DNA from: S010-25 sp964466455
GTDB lineage: Bacteria; Pseudomonadota; Gammaproteobacteria; SZUA-229
Length of the DNA: 16,626 nucleotides
Assembly (NCBI GenBank): GCA_964466455.1
Contig: CAYXNL010000050.1
Coordinates: forward strand, 1-16,626
Direction: 5' to 3'
Below the pieces are notes generated by a model. It was not told the DNA's origin and did no database searches. It worked only from the letters and a program-made list of their open reading frames with translations. This document shows positions 6,782 through 14,200 of this stretch, one piece after another. How positions within the stretch are numbered: the first letter of the stretch is position 1; each line of letters opens with the position of its first letter. The translations under genes and the position numbers were made by a program.

Positions 6782-7768
6782 TTATGTGTCGCTTTTACAT
6801 AACTGTATTGCGGCGCTAACGACATCGGAAGGTCGTGGAATACATTGTGCTTCAAGTGTGCTGTTGTAGGGAACAGGTGTATTGCGACCGGCGACACGTT
6901 TTGGCGGTGCATCCAGATAATAGAAACAGCGTTCAGTCAGGCCAGCGGTAATCTCTGCGCCGGCACCAGCGAAATAACTGTCTTCTTCAACGACCAGTAA
7001 GTGGTGTGTCCGGGCGATGGATGCGCTGCAACTGTCCCAGTCAATCGGACGCAGACTGCGCAGGTCGATAACGCTTGCATTAATTCCCTGTTGAGCCAGT
7101 TGTTCTGCGGCGCGTAATGATACATCCAGCATTCGCGAGTAGGTGACGATAGTCAGATCATTTCCCTGACGATGCATACATGCACGGTGCATGGGTGGGG
7201 CGGCGGCGCTGGTATCCAGTGTTCCCTTGCTGAAGTACAGTAGTTCGTGTTCCAGTAGAATAATCGGCTCATCACTGCGGATAGCCTGTGACAGTTGCCA
7301 CCATGCATCCTGTGGGGTTGCCGGTACGGCAATACGCAGGCCGGGTACATTCATCATGGTTTGTTCCAGACTCTGTGAATGTTGCGCCGCAAGCTGTTTT
7401 GCGACCCCGCCGGGGGTACGTATTACCAGCGGCATAGGAAATTGCCCCCCTGACATAAAAGGTATTTTGGCTGCCATATTAATAATGGCATCTAAAGCCA
7501 GCAAGGCAAAATTAATCGTCATCATTTCAATTACCGGGCGCATCCCCGCCATGGCAGCACCTACCCCGAGGCCGGTAAAACTGCCTTCGGAAATAGGTGT
7601 ATCGCGTACCCGCCATTCCCCAAATTTTGCATACAGTCCTTCGGTAACACGATAACTACCACCATAGAGCCCGACATCCTCGCCTAGAATAAAAACCGAA
7701 TCATCGGCCGCCATTTCTGTATGCAGGGCACGATTCAGAGCCTGCCAGTACATTACCTGTTCTTCCAT
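6782..7768 (-). CDS. pdhB: Pyruvate dehydrogenase E1 component, beta subunit
   Basis: 328-residue beta subunit of the heterotetrameric, thiamine-diphosphate-dependent E1. With the alpha subunit it decarboxylates pyruvate and acetylates the lipoyl group of E2. Typical features: a start like YWQALNRALHTEM, GEDVGLYGG, RVRDTPISEGSFTGLGVGAAM, LVIRTPGG in the first half, and VIDLRSLRPIDWDS with HHLLVVEED in the C-terminal transketolase domain. Its ATG overlaps the pdhA stop by one base (TAATG), so translation is probably coupled; GGTGAGG lies about 11 bases upstream within pdhA. Length is normal for the family. Sequence alone does not separate pyruvate from acetoin or a branched 2-oxoacid as substrate, but no acetoin-specific gene is nearby. 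Confidence 0.92.
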   Translation of the reverse strand: MEEQVMYWQALNRALHTEMAADDSVFILGEDVGLYGGSYRVTEGLYAKFGEWRVRDTPISEGSFTGLGVGAAMAGMRPVIEMMTINFALLALDAIINMAAKIPFMSGGQFPMPLVIRTPGGVAKQLAAQHSQSLEQTMMNVPGLRIAVPATPQDAWWQLSQAIRSDEPIILLEHELLYFSKGTLDTSAAAPPMHRACMHRQGNDLTIVTYSRMLDVSLRAAEQLAQQGINASVIDLRSLRPIDWDSCSASIARTHHLLVVEEDSYFAGAGAEITAGLTERCFYYLDAPPKRVAGRNTPVPYNSTLEAQCIPRPSDVVSAAIQLCKSDT

Positions 7769-8823
7769 TAGATGAGTACCTCACCATTGCGATTACATTC
7801 AAGAAAGGTGTACAGATCCTCTATCTGCGGTTGTTCAGCAGCGTTAGCAAAATTAACAGCTTCTTCAACGATATCTACCACCTGCTGTTTGATGACAGCA
7901 AGTTGTTCACTGTCCAGATGCCCGGACTGATGCATCCGGCTACTCAGGTCATCAATAACATCCGGCCCGGCAGCTGCAATCTGTTCAGTATCAGGATAGC
8001 GAGGCAGGGTTTCTGCGATAGCCTGAGTAATGGGGTCGTCTTCCGTCTGAAATGCCTGTATTTCTACTTTCGGGCGGTAGCTGCCGGGATCAGCCATTGA
8101 ATGACCGCGAAAACGATAGGTTTCAAATTCCAGTAACTGTGGGCCGGTACCGGCACGAATCTGTTCCAGTGCGTCGGTAGTGGCTCGGTATGCTTCCATT
8201 ACATCCATTCCATTCACCTGTCTGGCAGGAATCTGATAGGCGCTAGCACGTTTATAAACATCGGTTACTGCTGAATGCCGATGTATTTCTGTGCCGATCT
8301 GATAATGGTTGTTTTCACATACAAACAGGATGGGTAATCGCCATAAGGCTGCCATATTGAGTGATTCGTGAAAAGTACCCTGGTTGACCGCACCATCGCC
8401 AAAGAAGCAGAGTACGACTTCGGGCAGGTTTTTCATTGCAATGGAATAAGCGATACCGGTGGCAACAGGATAAGTTTCACCGACAATACCATATCCCCCC
8501 ATAAAGTGGCGCTGCCGGTCGAACAGATGCATGGAGCCACCCATGCCGTGACAACAACCGTCCCGGCGACCGAATAACTCCGCCATAATCTGCTTCGCTG
8601 GTACTCCGCGTACCAGTGCATGGACATGCTCGCGGTAGGTTGTTACTACATAATCTGATGGTGTGGCCGCATGTAATACACCAACGGCTACTGCCTCCTC
8701 CCCTGGATAGAGGTGGAGAAAACCGCCGATATTTCCTTTGGTGTATTCTTCTGCTGCACGTTCCTCAAAAGCACGAGCCAGTAACATATCGTGCAATATA
8801 GCTTTTCGTGTTTCCTGATCCAT
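7768..8823 (-). CDS. pdhA: Pyruvate dehydrogenase E1 component, alpha subunit
   Basis: 351-residue alpha subunit of the E1 heterotetramer. The thiamine-diphosphate motif is complete: GDG at 142-144 and NN at 171-172 with 26 residues between. Other family blocks are GGFLHLYPGEEAVAVG, TTYREHVHAL, AELFGRRDGCCHGMGGSMH and TYRFRGHSMADP. From memory the pattern is closest to cyanobacterial and plastid PdhA, which agrees with the aromatic residue in the E2 motif. The start at 8823 is chosen because GGAG (8833-8836 on the other strand) lies 9 bases upstream; an ATG at 8838 would add five residues but has no ribosome-binding site. It is the first gene of the pdhABC operon, 108 bases after ybhR on the same strand. 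An FNR-like box with a matching -10 lies in that gap. Confidence 0.93.
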   Translation of the reverse strand: MDQETRKAILHDMLLARAFEERAAEEYTKGNIGGFLHLYPGEEAVAVGVLHAATPSDYVVTTYREHVHALVRGVPAKQIMAELFGRRDGCCHGMGGSMHLFDRQRHFMGGYGIVGETYPVATGIAYSIAMKNLPEVVLCFFGDGAVNQGTFHESLNMAALWRLPILFVCENNHYQIGTEIHRHSAVTDVYKRASAYQIPARQVNGMDVMEAYRATTDALEQIRAGTGPQLLEFETYRFRGHSMADPGSYRPKVEIQAFQTEDDPITQAIAETLPRYPDTEQIAAAGPDVIDDLSSRMHQSGHLDSEQLAVIKQQVVDIVEEAVNFANAAEQPQIEDLYTFLECNRNGEVLI

Positions 8824-8895
8824 ATATTTGTTCTCCATCAGTAAGCATTGATGATTTAAACAGAATCATTTTGTAACAACAGATGCCAAAGTGTA

Positions 8896-8909
8896 ATGAT
8901 TTATATCAA
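8896..8909 (-). promoter_or_regulatory. FNR/ANR-like box and class II promoter for pdhABC
   Basis: Read on the minus strand this is TTGATATAAATCAT, one base from the FNR consensus TTGAT-N4-ATCAA. Its centre (8902.5) lies 41.5 bases upstream of a predicted start at 8861. At the expected -10 position (8873-8868) stands CAAAAT, 4 of 6 to TATAAT. The predicted leader to the pdhA ATG is about 37 bases. This geometry is that of an FNR-activated promoter, which would suggest use under low oxygen. Confidence 0.5.
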
Positions 8910-8931
8910 TGTGTCCGCGTTCAATGGTTCT

Positions 8932-10056
8932 TTAATACATCCGATGCCTGAACAGCCATTTTGCCAGCGCCAGCGACAGAGTACCGATAACGGCCATTGG
9001 CCAGTATTGCTGAAACAACAAAAAATAGCTGTCTCCCTCCAGAAATACGCCACGTACCACAATTAAAAAATAACGTAACGGATCCAGATATGTCAGGTAT
9101 TGTACCAGTGTCGGCATATTGGCAATGGGAGTGGCAAAGCCGGAGAGAATAACCGCCGGGACCAGAAACAGGAAAGCGCCCAGGACTGCCTGTTGCTGGG
9201 TGACGCAGATAGCCGAGATCATCAGGCCGACACCCACCGCAGACAGCAGAAATAAAAACAGACCGAGATAGAGCGCACCGATACTGCCGCGCAGTGGAAT
9301 ATCAAACCAGATAATAGCCAGTACAATAATAAAACTGGCTTCCAGAATCCCGATAACAATGCCCGGCAGTGCTTTGCCAAGCAGAATTTCTATCGGGCGC
9401 AACGGGGTAACCAGTAACTGGTCGAAGGTGCCCTGTTCACGTTCACGGGCAACCGACAGCGCGGTTACCACCAGGGTCACCACCAGTGTCAGCAGACCGA
9501 CGATACCCGGTACAATAAACCAGCGTGATTGCAGATTATCGTTATACCAGGCGCGGATGGTGAGTACCGCCGGTGGTCGTGCCATGCCATGTTCGACCGC
9601 CCAGCTGCGATTAAACCGGGTACTGATTGTATGCAGGTAATTCAGCGCAATCATCGCGGTGTTGGAATTGCGTCCGTCCAGAATTGCCTGAACCGTTGCG
9701 GTTTTGCCCTGTAACAGATCGCGACTGAAGCGCTGACCGAGATGCAGTACCAGCAACGCCCGGCGCTGATTAATTAACGGCGCAATTTCTGCTTCGCGAT
9801 GCAGGTTTGCAACCACCTGAAAATTTGGTGAACCACTGACCAGACTGATAAAACTGCGCGATGTCGCGCCACCATCTTCATTGTAAATAGCAATGGGTAT
9901 ATGGTTGAGGTCGAAACTGGCGGCATAACCAAAAATCAGTAACTGTGCGATAGGCGGCGCGATCAGAACCATGCGGCTGCGTTTGTCACGCAGTAGGGCG
10001 AGGAATTCCTTAGTGGCAAGTGCAAAAATAGTCTGTAGGGTGAACAGCCAGTGCAT
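8932..10056 (-). CDS. ybhR: ABC-2 type exporter permease, YbhR-like
   Basis: 374-residue inner-membrane permease. One N-terminal helix follows a basic cytoplasmic stretch (KEFLALLRDKRSRM). A periplasmic domain of roughly 130-150 residues comes next, then about five helices. Diagnostic blocks are ILDGRNSNTAMIALNYL and SVAREREQGTFDQLLVTPL, the latter the coupling segment typical of YbhR/YhhJ (E. coli YbhR REREQGTLDQLLVSP, from memory, 368 residues). It starts 8 bases after ybhS, with GGAG about 11 bases upstream inside the ybhS end. It is the last gene of ybhGFSR and pairs with YbhS as the membrane part. Substrates in this family include cationic drugs and possibly Na+/Li+; none is shown here. 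A broken copy of its 3' end lies at 3858-4003. Confidence 0.9.
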   Translation of the reverse strand: MHWLFTLQTIFALATKEFLALLRDKRSRMVLIAPPIAQLLIFGYAASFDLNHIPIAIYNEDGGATSRSFISLVSGSPNFQVVANLHREAEIAPLINQRRALLVLHLGQRFSRDLLQGKTATVQAILDGRNSNTAMIALNYLHTISTRFNRSWAVEHGMARPPAVLTIRAWYNDNLQSRWFIVPGIVGLLTLVVTLVVTALSVAREREQGTFDQLLVTPLRPIEILLGKALPGIVIGILEASFIIVLAIIWFDIPLRGSIGALYLGLFLFLLSAVGVGLMISAICVTQQQAVLGAFLFLVPAVILSGFATPIANMPTLVQYLTYLDPLRYFLIVVRGVFLEGDSYFLLFQQYWPMAVIGTLSLALAKWLFRHRMY

Positions 10057-10064
10057 GGTATGTA

Positions 10065-11198
10065 TTACTCCAGGCGTTTGCTGGCTTTTTTACGCACCAG
10101 TAGAAAAAGGATGACCAGCATAATGAGCAATGCCGCCATATTGTTCCAGTAAACGGGCCAGACATCGCCGCTCAAAAACAGGGTCTGTAACAGGGTGACA
10201 AAATAACGGGCGGGTACCACATGGGTGAAAATCTGAATCGGGCCAGGCATGGAACCAATATCAAAAATAAAGCCGGAAAGAATAAAGGCAGGCAGGAAGG
10301 TCACCATAATGGCAATCTGTCCGGCAACAAACTGATTTTTGGATACAATGGAAATTAATAGACCCATTGCCAGTGAAACCAGCATAAACAGGGCTCCAGC
10401 CAGTGATAATGCCCAGATAGAACCACGAAAGGGGACATCAAATAGCCATATTGCCAGTACCACGGTATATAACATGCCGCCCATGCCGAGGATAAAATAA
10501 GGAATTAATTTTCCCAGCAGAATCTCACCGATATGTAGCGGAGTAACTAACATGGCTTCCATGGTACCGCGTTCCCATTCACGGGCAATGACCATGGCGG
10601 TTAATAAGGAACCGATCAGGGTCATGATAATGGCGATCAGGCCGGGTACCAGAAACAGGCGGCTGGCAACCGCCTGGTTAAACCAGATACGGTATTTAAT
10701 TTTTACTGGAATGGTTAACTTTTCCCCCCGGGACTCGGCATATAACTGTAGCCAGGTTTGCCACACACCCTGTATATATCCCTGGGTAAGATTGGCCTGG
10801 TTGGAATTTACCCCATTAACCCGAACCGCGATTGGCGCTTCGTTACCCGTTAGCAGGCGTCTGGAAAAATTATTCTGTAGCCAGATGATGCCATCAATTT
10901 CTCCCCGCTGAAGTGCTTTTTCAGCAGGCTGGATATTGTGATAATACTGCGGGCTAAAATAATCTGAATGGGCAAAGGAGCCAGCCAGCGACTGGGTCGC
11001 TGCATCGGGTTGTTCTATCACGATGCCCAGTGGAATATTGCGTGCATCCAGTGATACCCCGTAACCGAACAGAAATAACAGTACCACTGGCAGCACAAAA
11101 GCGATGGCAATGCTGGATGGGTCACGCAGAATTTGCAGTGTTTCTTTACGCACCATACCGAATAGACGTTGCCGCGCCACTTGCTGTGCTTTCATCAT
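10065..11198 (-). CDS. ybhS: ABC-2 type exporter permease, YbhS-like
   Basis: 377-residue inner-membrane permease, the same length as E. coli YbhS. N-terminal basic segment MVRKETLQILRDPSSIAIAF, first helix about 28-48, then a periplasmic domain with VRVNGVNSNQAN, then helices from about 185 with the coupling motif AREWERGTMEAMLVTPLHIGEILLGK. It should form a heterodimer with YbhR, energised by the tandem ATPase. Its ATG overlaps the ybhF stop (ATGA, 4 bases), so translation is coupled. A second ATG directly follows the first and could equally be used. The basic C-terminus (RKKASKRLE) would be cytoplasmic. Confidence 0.91.
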   Translation of the reverse strand: MMKAQQVARQRLFGMVRKETLQILRDPSSIAIAFVLPVVLLFLFGYGVSLDARNIPLGIVIEQPDAATQSLAGSFAHSDYFSPQYYHNIQPAEKALQRGEIDGIIWLQNNFSRRLLTGNEAPIAVRVNGVNSNQANLTQGYIQGVWQTWLQLYAESRGEKLTIPVKIKYRIWFNQAVASRLFLVPGLIAIIMTLIGSLLTAMVIAREWERGTMEAMLVTPLHIGEILLGKLIPYFILGMGGMLYTVVLAIWLFDVPFRGSIWALSLAGALFMLVSLAMGLLISIVSKNQFVAGQIAIMVTFLPAFILSGFIFDIGSMPGPIQIFTHVVPARYFVTLLQTLFLSGDVWPVYWNNMAALLIMLVILFLLVRKKASKRLE

Positions 11199-12931
11199 AA
11201 TGTTTTCTGCTGTTCAATCAGGTGGATAAAAGCATCTTCCATGGTTGGCCTGGGCAGATCTGCTGAACGGGCATGTGCTTTTATCTGTTCAGGTGTGCCC
11301 TCCGCCAGTACACTTCCCTCAGCCATAATTAGCAGCCGGTCACAGTAATTGGCTTCCTCCATAAAGTGAGTGGTAATCAGAATAGTTACTCCCGCTTCAG
11401 CTAATGCGTTAGTGCGGGTCCAGAATTCACGTCGGGCCAGTGGATCGATCCCTGAGGTAGGTTCATCTAAAAATAAAATATCTGGCTGGTGCATCAGTGC
11501 GGTGGCAAAGGACAGGCGTTGTTTGTAACCTAACGGCAGGTCGATGGCATTGGTGTCGTGGTAGGGATTCAGTTCGAAGGTTTGCAGTGCCCATTGAATG
11601 CGGGCATGGTGCTGTCTGCGGCGCAGACCGTAAGCGCTGGCAAAAAAGTTCAGGTTCTGCCGTACCGTTAAGTTACCATAAAGAGAAAACTTCTGCGCCA
11701 TATAACCGATTTGTGCGCGGGCTTTTGCCGCTGCATAACGCAGATTATGGCCAGCTACCGAGAGTTTACCTGCGGAGGCGGGTAATAAACCGCAGAGCAT
11801 ACGAAAGGTGGTGGATTTACCGGCACCATTGGCACCAAGTAGGCCAAATATTTCTCCACGTCGAACCTGAAAGCTGATTTTTTTAACGGCTACAAAATCA
11901 TCGAAACGACGTTCAAGATTTTCTACCTGAATGATTTTATCATTATTATCGCCGGGCGGTGGTGTGGGCATGTTAATTTGAACACCCGTGTTTGCCGAGG
12001 TTTTTAACCGGGCAATAAAGGCATCTTCAAAAATGGGAGAAACGGCTTTGATCTGAATAGTGTCAGGAGCAATACCCGGTAAGAGTTGCTGTGGGGAAGG
12101 GGGTGTGGCATCGGTTGTCACCACTCGAATGCCAGCCTCTGTAATTAGTGCATCGAGAACCCCTGTTGCCTGGCTCAGGCGTAATTGCAGGGCGCGTGAG
12201 GTAATACCGCCTGCGCTAATTTGCCAGGTTCTACCCGCTATCCTGTGGGCAAAATTTGCCGGGCTATCCTGCCCCAGCATCTGGCTCTGATGTAACAGGA
12301 TGACATCGTCACAACGTTCCGCTTCATCCAGATAGGCGGTGCTGAGTAATACACTCATGTTTGCATCGCGTACCTGGCGGTAAACGATTTGCCATAGTTC
12401 ACGGCGTGATACCGGATCAACCCCTACCGTGGGTTCATCCAGTAATAATAAAGCTGGCGGACGCACCAGTACACAGGCCAGCCCCAGTTTCTGTTTCATG
12501 CCGCCGGAAAGTCTGCCTGCCAGGCGTGTGGTAAATGATCCCAGCCCGGTCAGATGCATTAGCTCTTTGTAGCGAGACGGACGCTGTGCAGGGTTTACGC
12601 CCTGTAGATCGGCATACAGATCGAGATTTTCCTGTACGCTCAGGTCTTCATACAGGCCGAAGCGCTGAGGCATATAGCCAACTTTTGCCTGTACTTTTCC
12701 AGAGTCGGTGGTGGCATTGAAACCGAGCACCTGAATTTCGCCATTATCCGGTTTCAGCAGGCCACAGGCCAGACGCATTAAAGTGGTTTTTCCTGCCCCA
12801 TCCGGCCCGATCAGGCCGGTAACTTTCCCCGGTAAAACCTGTAAGCTAATATTATCCAGCGCTTCGACAACACGCTTGCCTGTACGAAACTGTTTACTGA
12901 CTTCACGGAAAGTAATAACCGGAGTGTGCAT
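11195..12931 (-). CDS. ybhF: Tandem ABC ATPase of the exporter, YbhF-like
   Basis: 578 residues, two fused nucleotide-binding domains; E. coli YbhF is also 578. NBD1: Walker A GPDGAGKT (42-49), signature LSGGMKQK (141-148), Walker B LLLLDEPT, and STAY at the switch, where the usual His is Ala199. NBD2: Walker A GANGAGKS (366-373), signature LPLGYKQR (465-472), Walker B ILFLDEPT and switch TTH with His522. The two departures, missing His in NBD1 and altered signature in NBD2, fall in the same composite ATP site, leaving one consensus site. The longer RbbA proteins (about 911) carry a fused permease, which this lacks. The ATG at 12931 overlaps the ybhG stop by one base (TAATG); a GTG ten codons upstream is less likely. 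It powers YbhS/YbhR in the cytoplasm. Confidence 0.94.
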   Translation of the reverse strand: MHTPVITFREVSKQFRTGKRVVEALDNISLQVLPGKVTGLIGPDGAGKTTLMRLACGLLKPDNGEIQVLGFNATTDSGKVQAKVGYMPQRFGLYEDLSVQENLDLYADLQGVNPAQRPSRYKELMHLTGLGSFTTRLAGRLSGGMKQKLGLACVLVRPPALLLLDEPTVGVDPVSRRELWQIVYRQVRDANMSVLLSTAYLDEAERCDDVILLHQSQMLGQDSPANFAHRIAGRTWQISAGGITSRALQLRLSQATGVLDALITEAGIRVVTTDATPPSPQQLLPGIAPDTIQIKAVSPIFEDAFIARLKTSANTGVQINMPTPPPGDNNDKIIQVENLERRFDDFVAVKKISFQVRRGEIFGLLGANGAGKSTTFRMLCGLLPASAGKLSVAGHNLRYAAAKARAQIGYMAQKFSLYGNLTVRQNLNFFASAYGLRRRQHHARIQWALQTFELNPYHDTNAIDLPLGYKQRLSFATALMHQPDILFLDEPTSGIDPLARREFWTRTNALAEAGVTILITTHFMEEANYCDRLLIMAEGSVLAEGTPEQIKAHARSADLPRPTMEDAFIHLIEQQKTL

Positions 12932-13980
12932 TAGTGCGGTAATCGCTGGCCTGCCGGGCACTGTCGTTTTTTGCCCATCGGTTGCGGTGTTTGATGCAGT
13001 GGGATAATAACCGTTGCGGGCATACCCAGACGCAATTCCTCCTGTGGATTGCAGGCATAAATTCGCACAGAATAGACTAGTCGGGTGCGTAGTTCGGGGG
13101 TTTGTACATTTTTTGGGGTAAATTCTGCGGTGGGTGAAATATAACCTACCCAGCCATCATAGCGTTTGCCCGGATAGCTGTCGCTGAGGATCTGTGCCTT
13201 CATCCCCGGCTTTACCTTGCCAAGATAGGTTTCCGGCAGGTAGGCCCGGACCCAGATCGGGTTGGTAAATGCCAGCGTCAGCACCGGTTTCTGTGGGTTA
13301 GCCATGTCACCAGGTTCAAGAATACGGTTGCGAATAATGCCATTTTCCGGTGCCAGCAGACTGGCATCAGCAAGATGCTGTTGTGCCAGTGCGAGACCTG
13401 CCTTACGGGCGCTGAGCTGAGCTTTGGCCTCGGCAATCACTTCAACACGGGGGCCTGCCAGCAATAATGCCAGGGATTTTTGTGTCGCTTTAACATCGGC
13501 ATCGGCAATATCAGAGGCCGAGCTGGCATTTTCCACTTCCTGCTCCGAGGCCAGTTTTTTGGGGAGTAACTTCTGTACCCGTCTGGCAGTGTCGTGGGCA
13601 CCTTTTGCACGTGCCTGGGCGGCTTCAAGCAATGCCCGTCCTTTATCAATTTCTTCCGGTCGGCTACCGGCATTGAGCCTGGCCAGGTTCTGGTAGGCCG
13701 CTTCGACTAATGCCTGTGCTTCATCGAGCCGTGCTTGCAGCAGGGGAGTATGTAATGTTGCCAGCAGTTGGCCCCGTTTTACATGGTCGCCTTCCTGTAC
13801 CAGTATGGTATCAACGTGTTCGGATGCATTAAAGGCAAGTTGTGCTTCACGAATATCAACATTGCCATATAGCGTTAACTGATTCGGTGACTGCCCACTA
13901 TCGTGTTGCTGTAGCCAGAACCAGCCACCAGCAACAGCAAGCAGTAACACAATAACAAGCGGGACGATTTTTTTTTTCAT
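12931..13980 (-). CDS. ybhG: Periplasmic membrane-fusion (HlyD-type) adaptor, YbhG-like
   Basis: 349-residue adaptor that links the inner-membrane exporter to an outer-membrane channel. It has a basic start and one membrane anchor (about 5-22, IVPLVIVLLLAVAGGWFW). Next comes a half-lipoyl domain (LTLYGNVDIREAQLAFN, VQEGDHVKRGQLLATLHTPLL). A long Ala/Glu-rich coiled-coil hairpin (about 80-205) follows. The second half-lipoyl segment is LLAPENGIIRNRILEPGDMANP, with beta-barrel segments after it. The C-terminal tail past VIIPLH is a short polar extension (GKKRQCPAGQRLPH). E. coli YbhG has about 332 residues. It is the first gene of ybhGFSR. Unlike E. coli, no TetR-family regulator gene (cecR/ybiH) is adjacent. 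GGAAA lies before the ATG. No outer-membrane factor is encoded here, so TolC or a relative is presumably shared. Confidence 0.91.
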   Translation of the reverse strand: MKKKIVPLVIVLLLAVAGGWFWLQQHDSGQSPNQLTLYGNVDIREAQLAFNASEHVDTILVQEGDHVKRGQLLATLHTPLLQARLDEAQALVEAAYQNLARLNAGSRPEEIDKGRALLEAAQARAKGAHDTARRVQKLLPKKLASEQEVENASSASDIADADVKATQKSLALLLAGPRVEVIAEAKAQLSARKAGLALAQQHLADASLLAPENGIIRNRILEPGDMANPQKPVLTLAFTNPIWVRAYLPETYLGKVKPGMKAQILSDSYPGKRYDGWVGYISPTAEFTPKNVQTPELRTRLVYSVRIYACNPQEELRLGMPATVIIPLHQTPQPMGKKRQCPAGQRLPH

Positions 13981-14130
13981 TTATGTGTTTCCATGTGTGC
14001 AGCACAGAGAGACAGCCGTGTCGGGCTGATAGCCGAACCAATAACATGGCCGATAGTCTGCATTGGTCACAAACTTTTATGAGTATCCTTCTTTAATCAC
14101 TTTTTCTTAAAACACTTTCGGGTTAATTAT

Positions 14131-14146
14131 CCGCAGTTTGCTGCGG
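14131..14146 (-). repeat. Perfect GC hairpin between enolase and ybhG
   Basis: CCGCAG and CTGCGG pair around TTTG. On the minus strand it follows the enolase stop by about 55 bases and precedes ybhG by about 150. In minus orientation it reads CCCCGCAGC and so resembles the hairpin at 5453-5480. The downstream bases (ATAATTAA) are not a good T-run, so a terminator role is possible but weak. The rest of the 13981-14200 gap shows no gene and no convincing promoter. Confidence 0.5.
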
Positions 14147-14200
14147 GGTTACTTATTGTTACCTTAACGAAAAAAGTCGTTTGTGCAAAGTGCTTATTTT

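Noticed and set aside
7191..7655. 154-codon open frame on the plus strand inside pdhB
   Set aside because: It lies opposite a clear pdhB gene, resembles no known protein and has no ribosome-binding site; the same applies to the other frames antisense to real genes.
14166..14181. AACGA ... TCGTT inverted repeat downstream of enolase
   Set aside because: A 5-base stem with an A-run loop is too weak to call a terminator.
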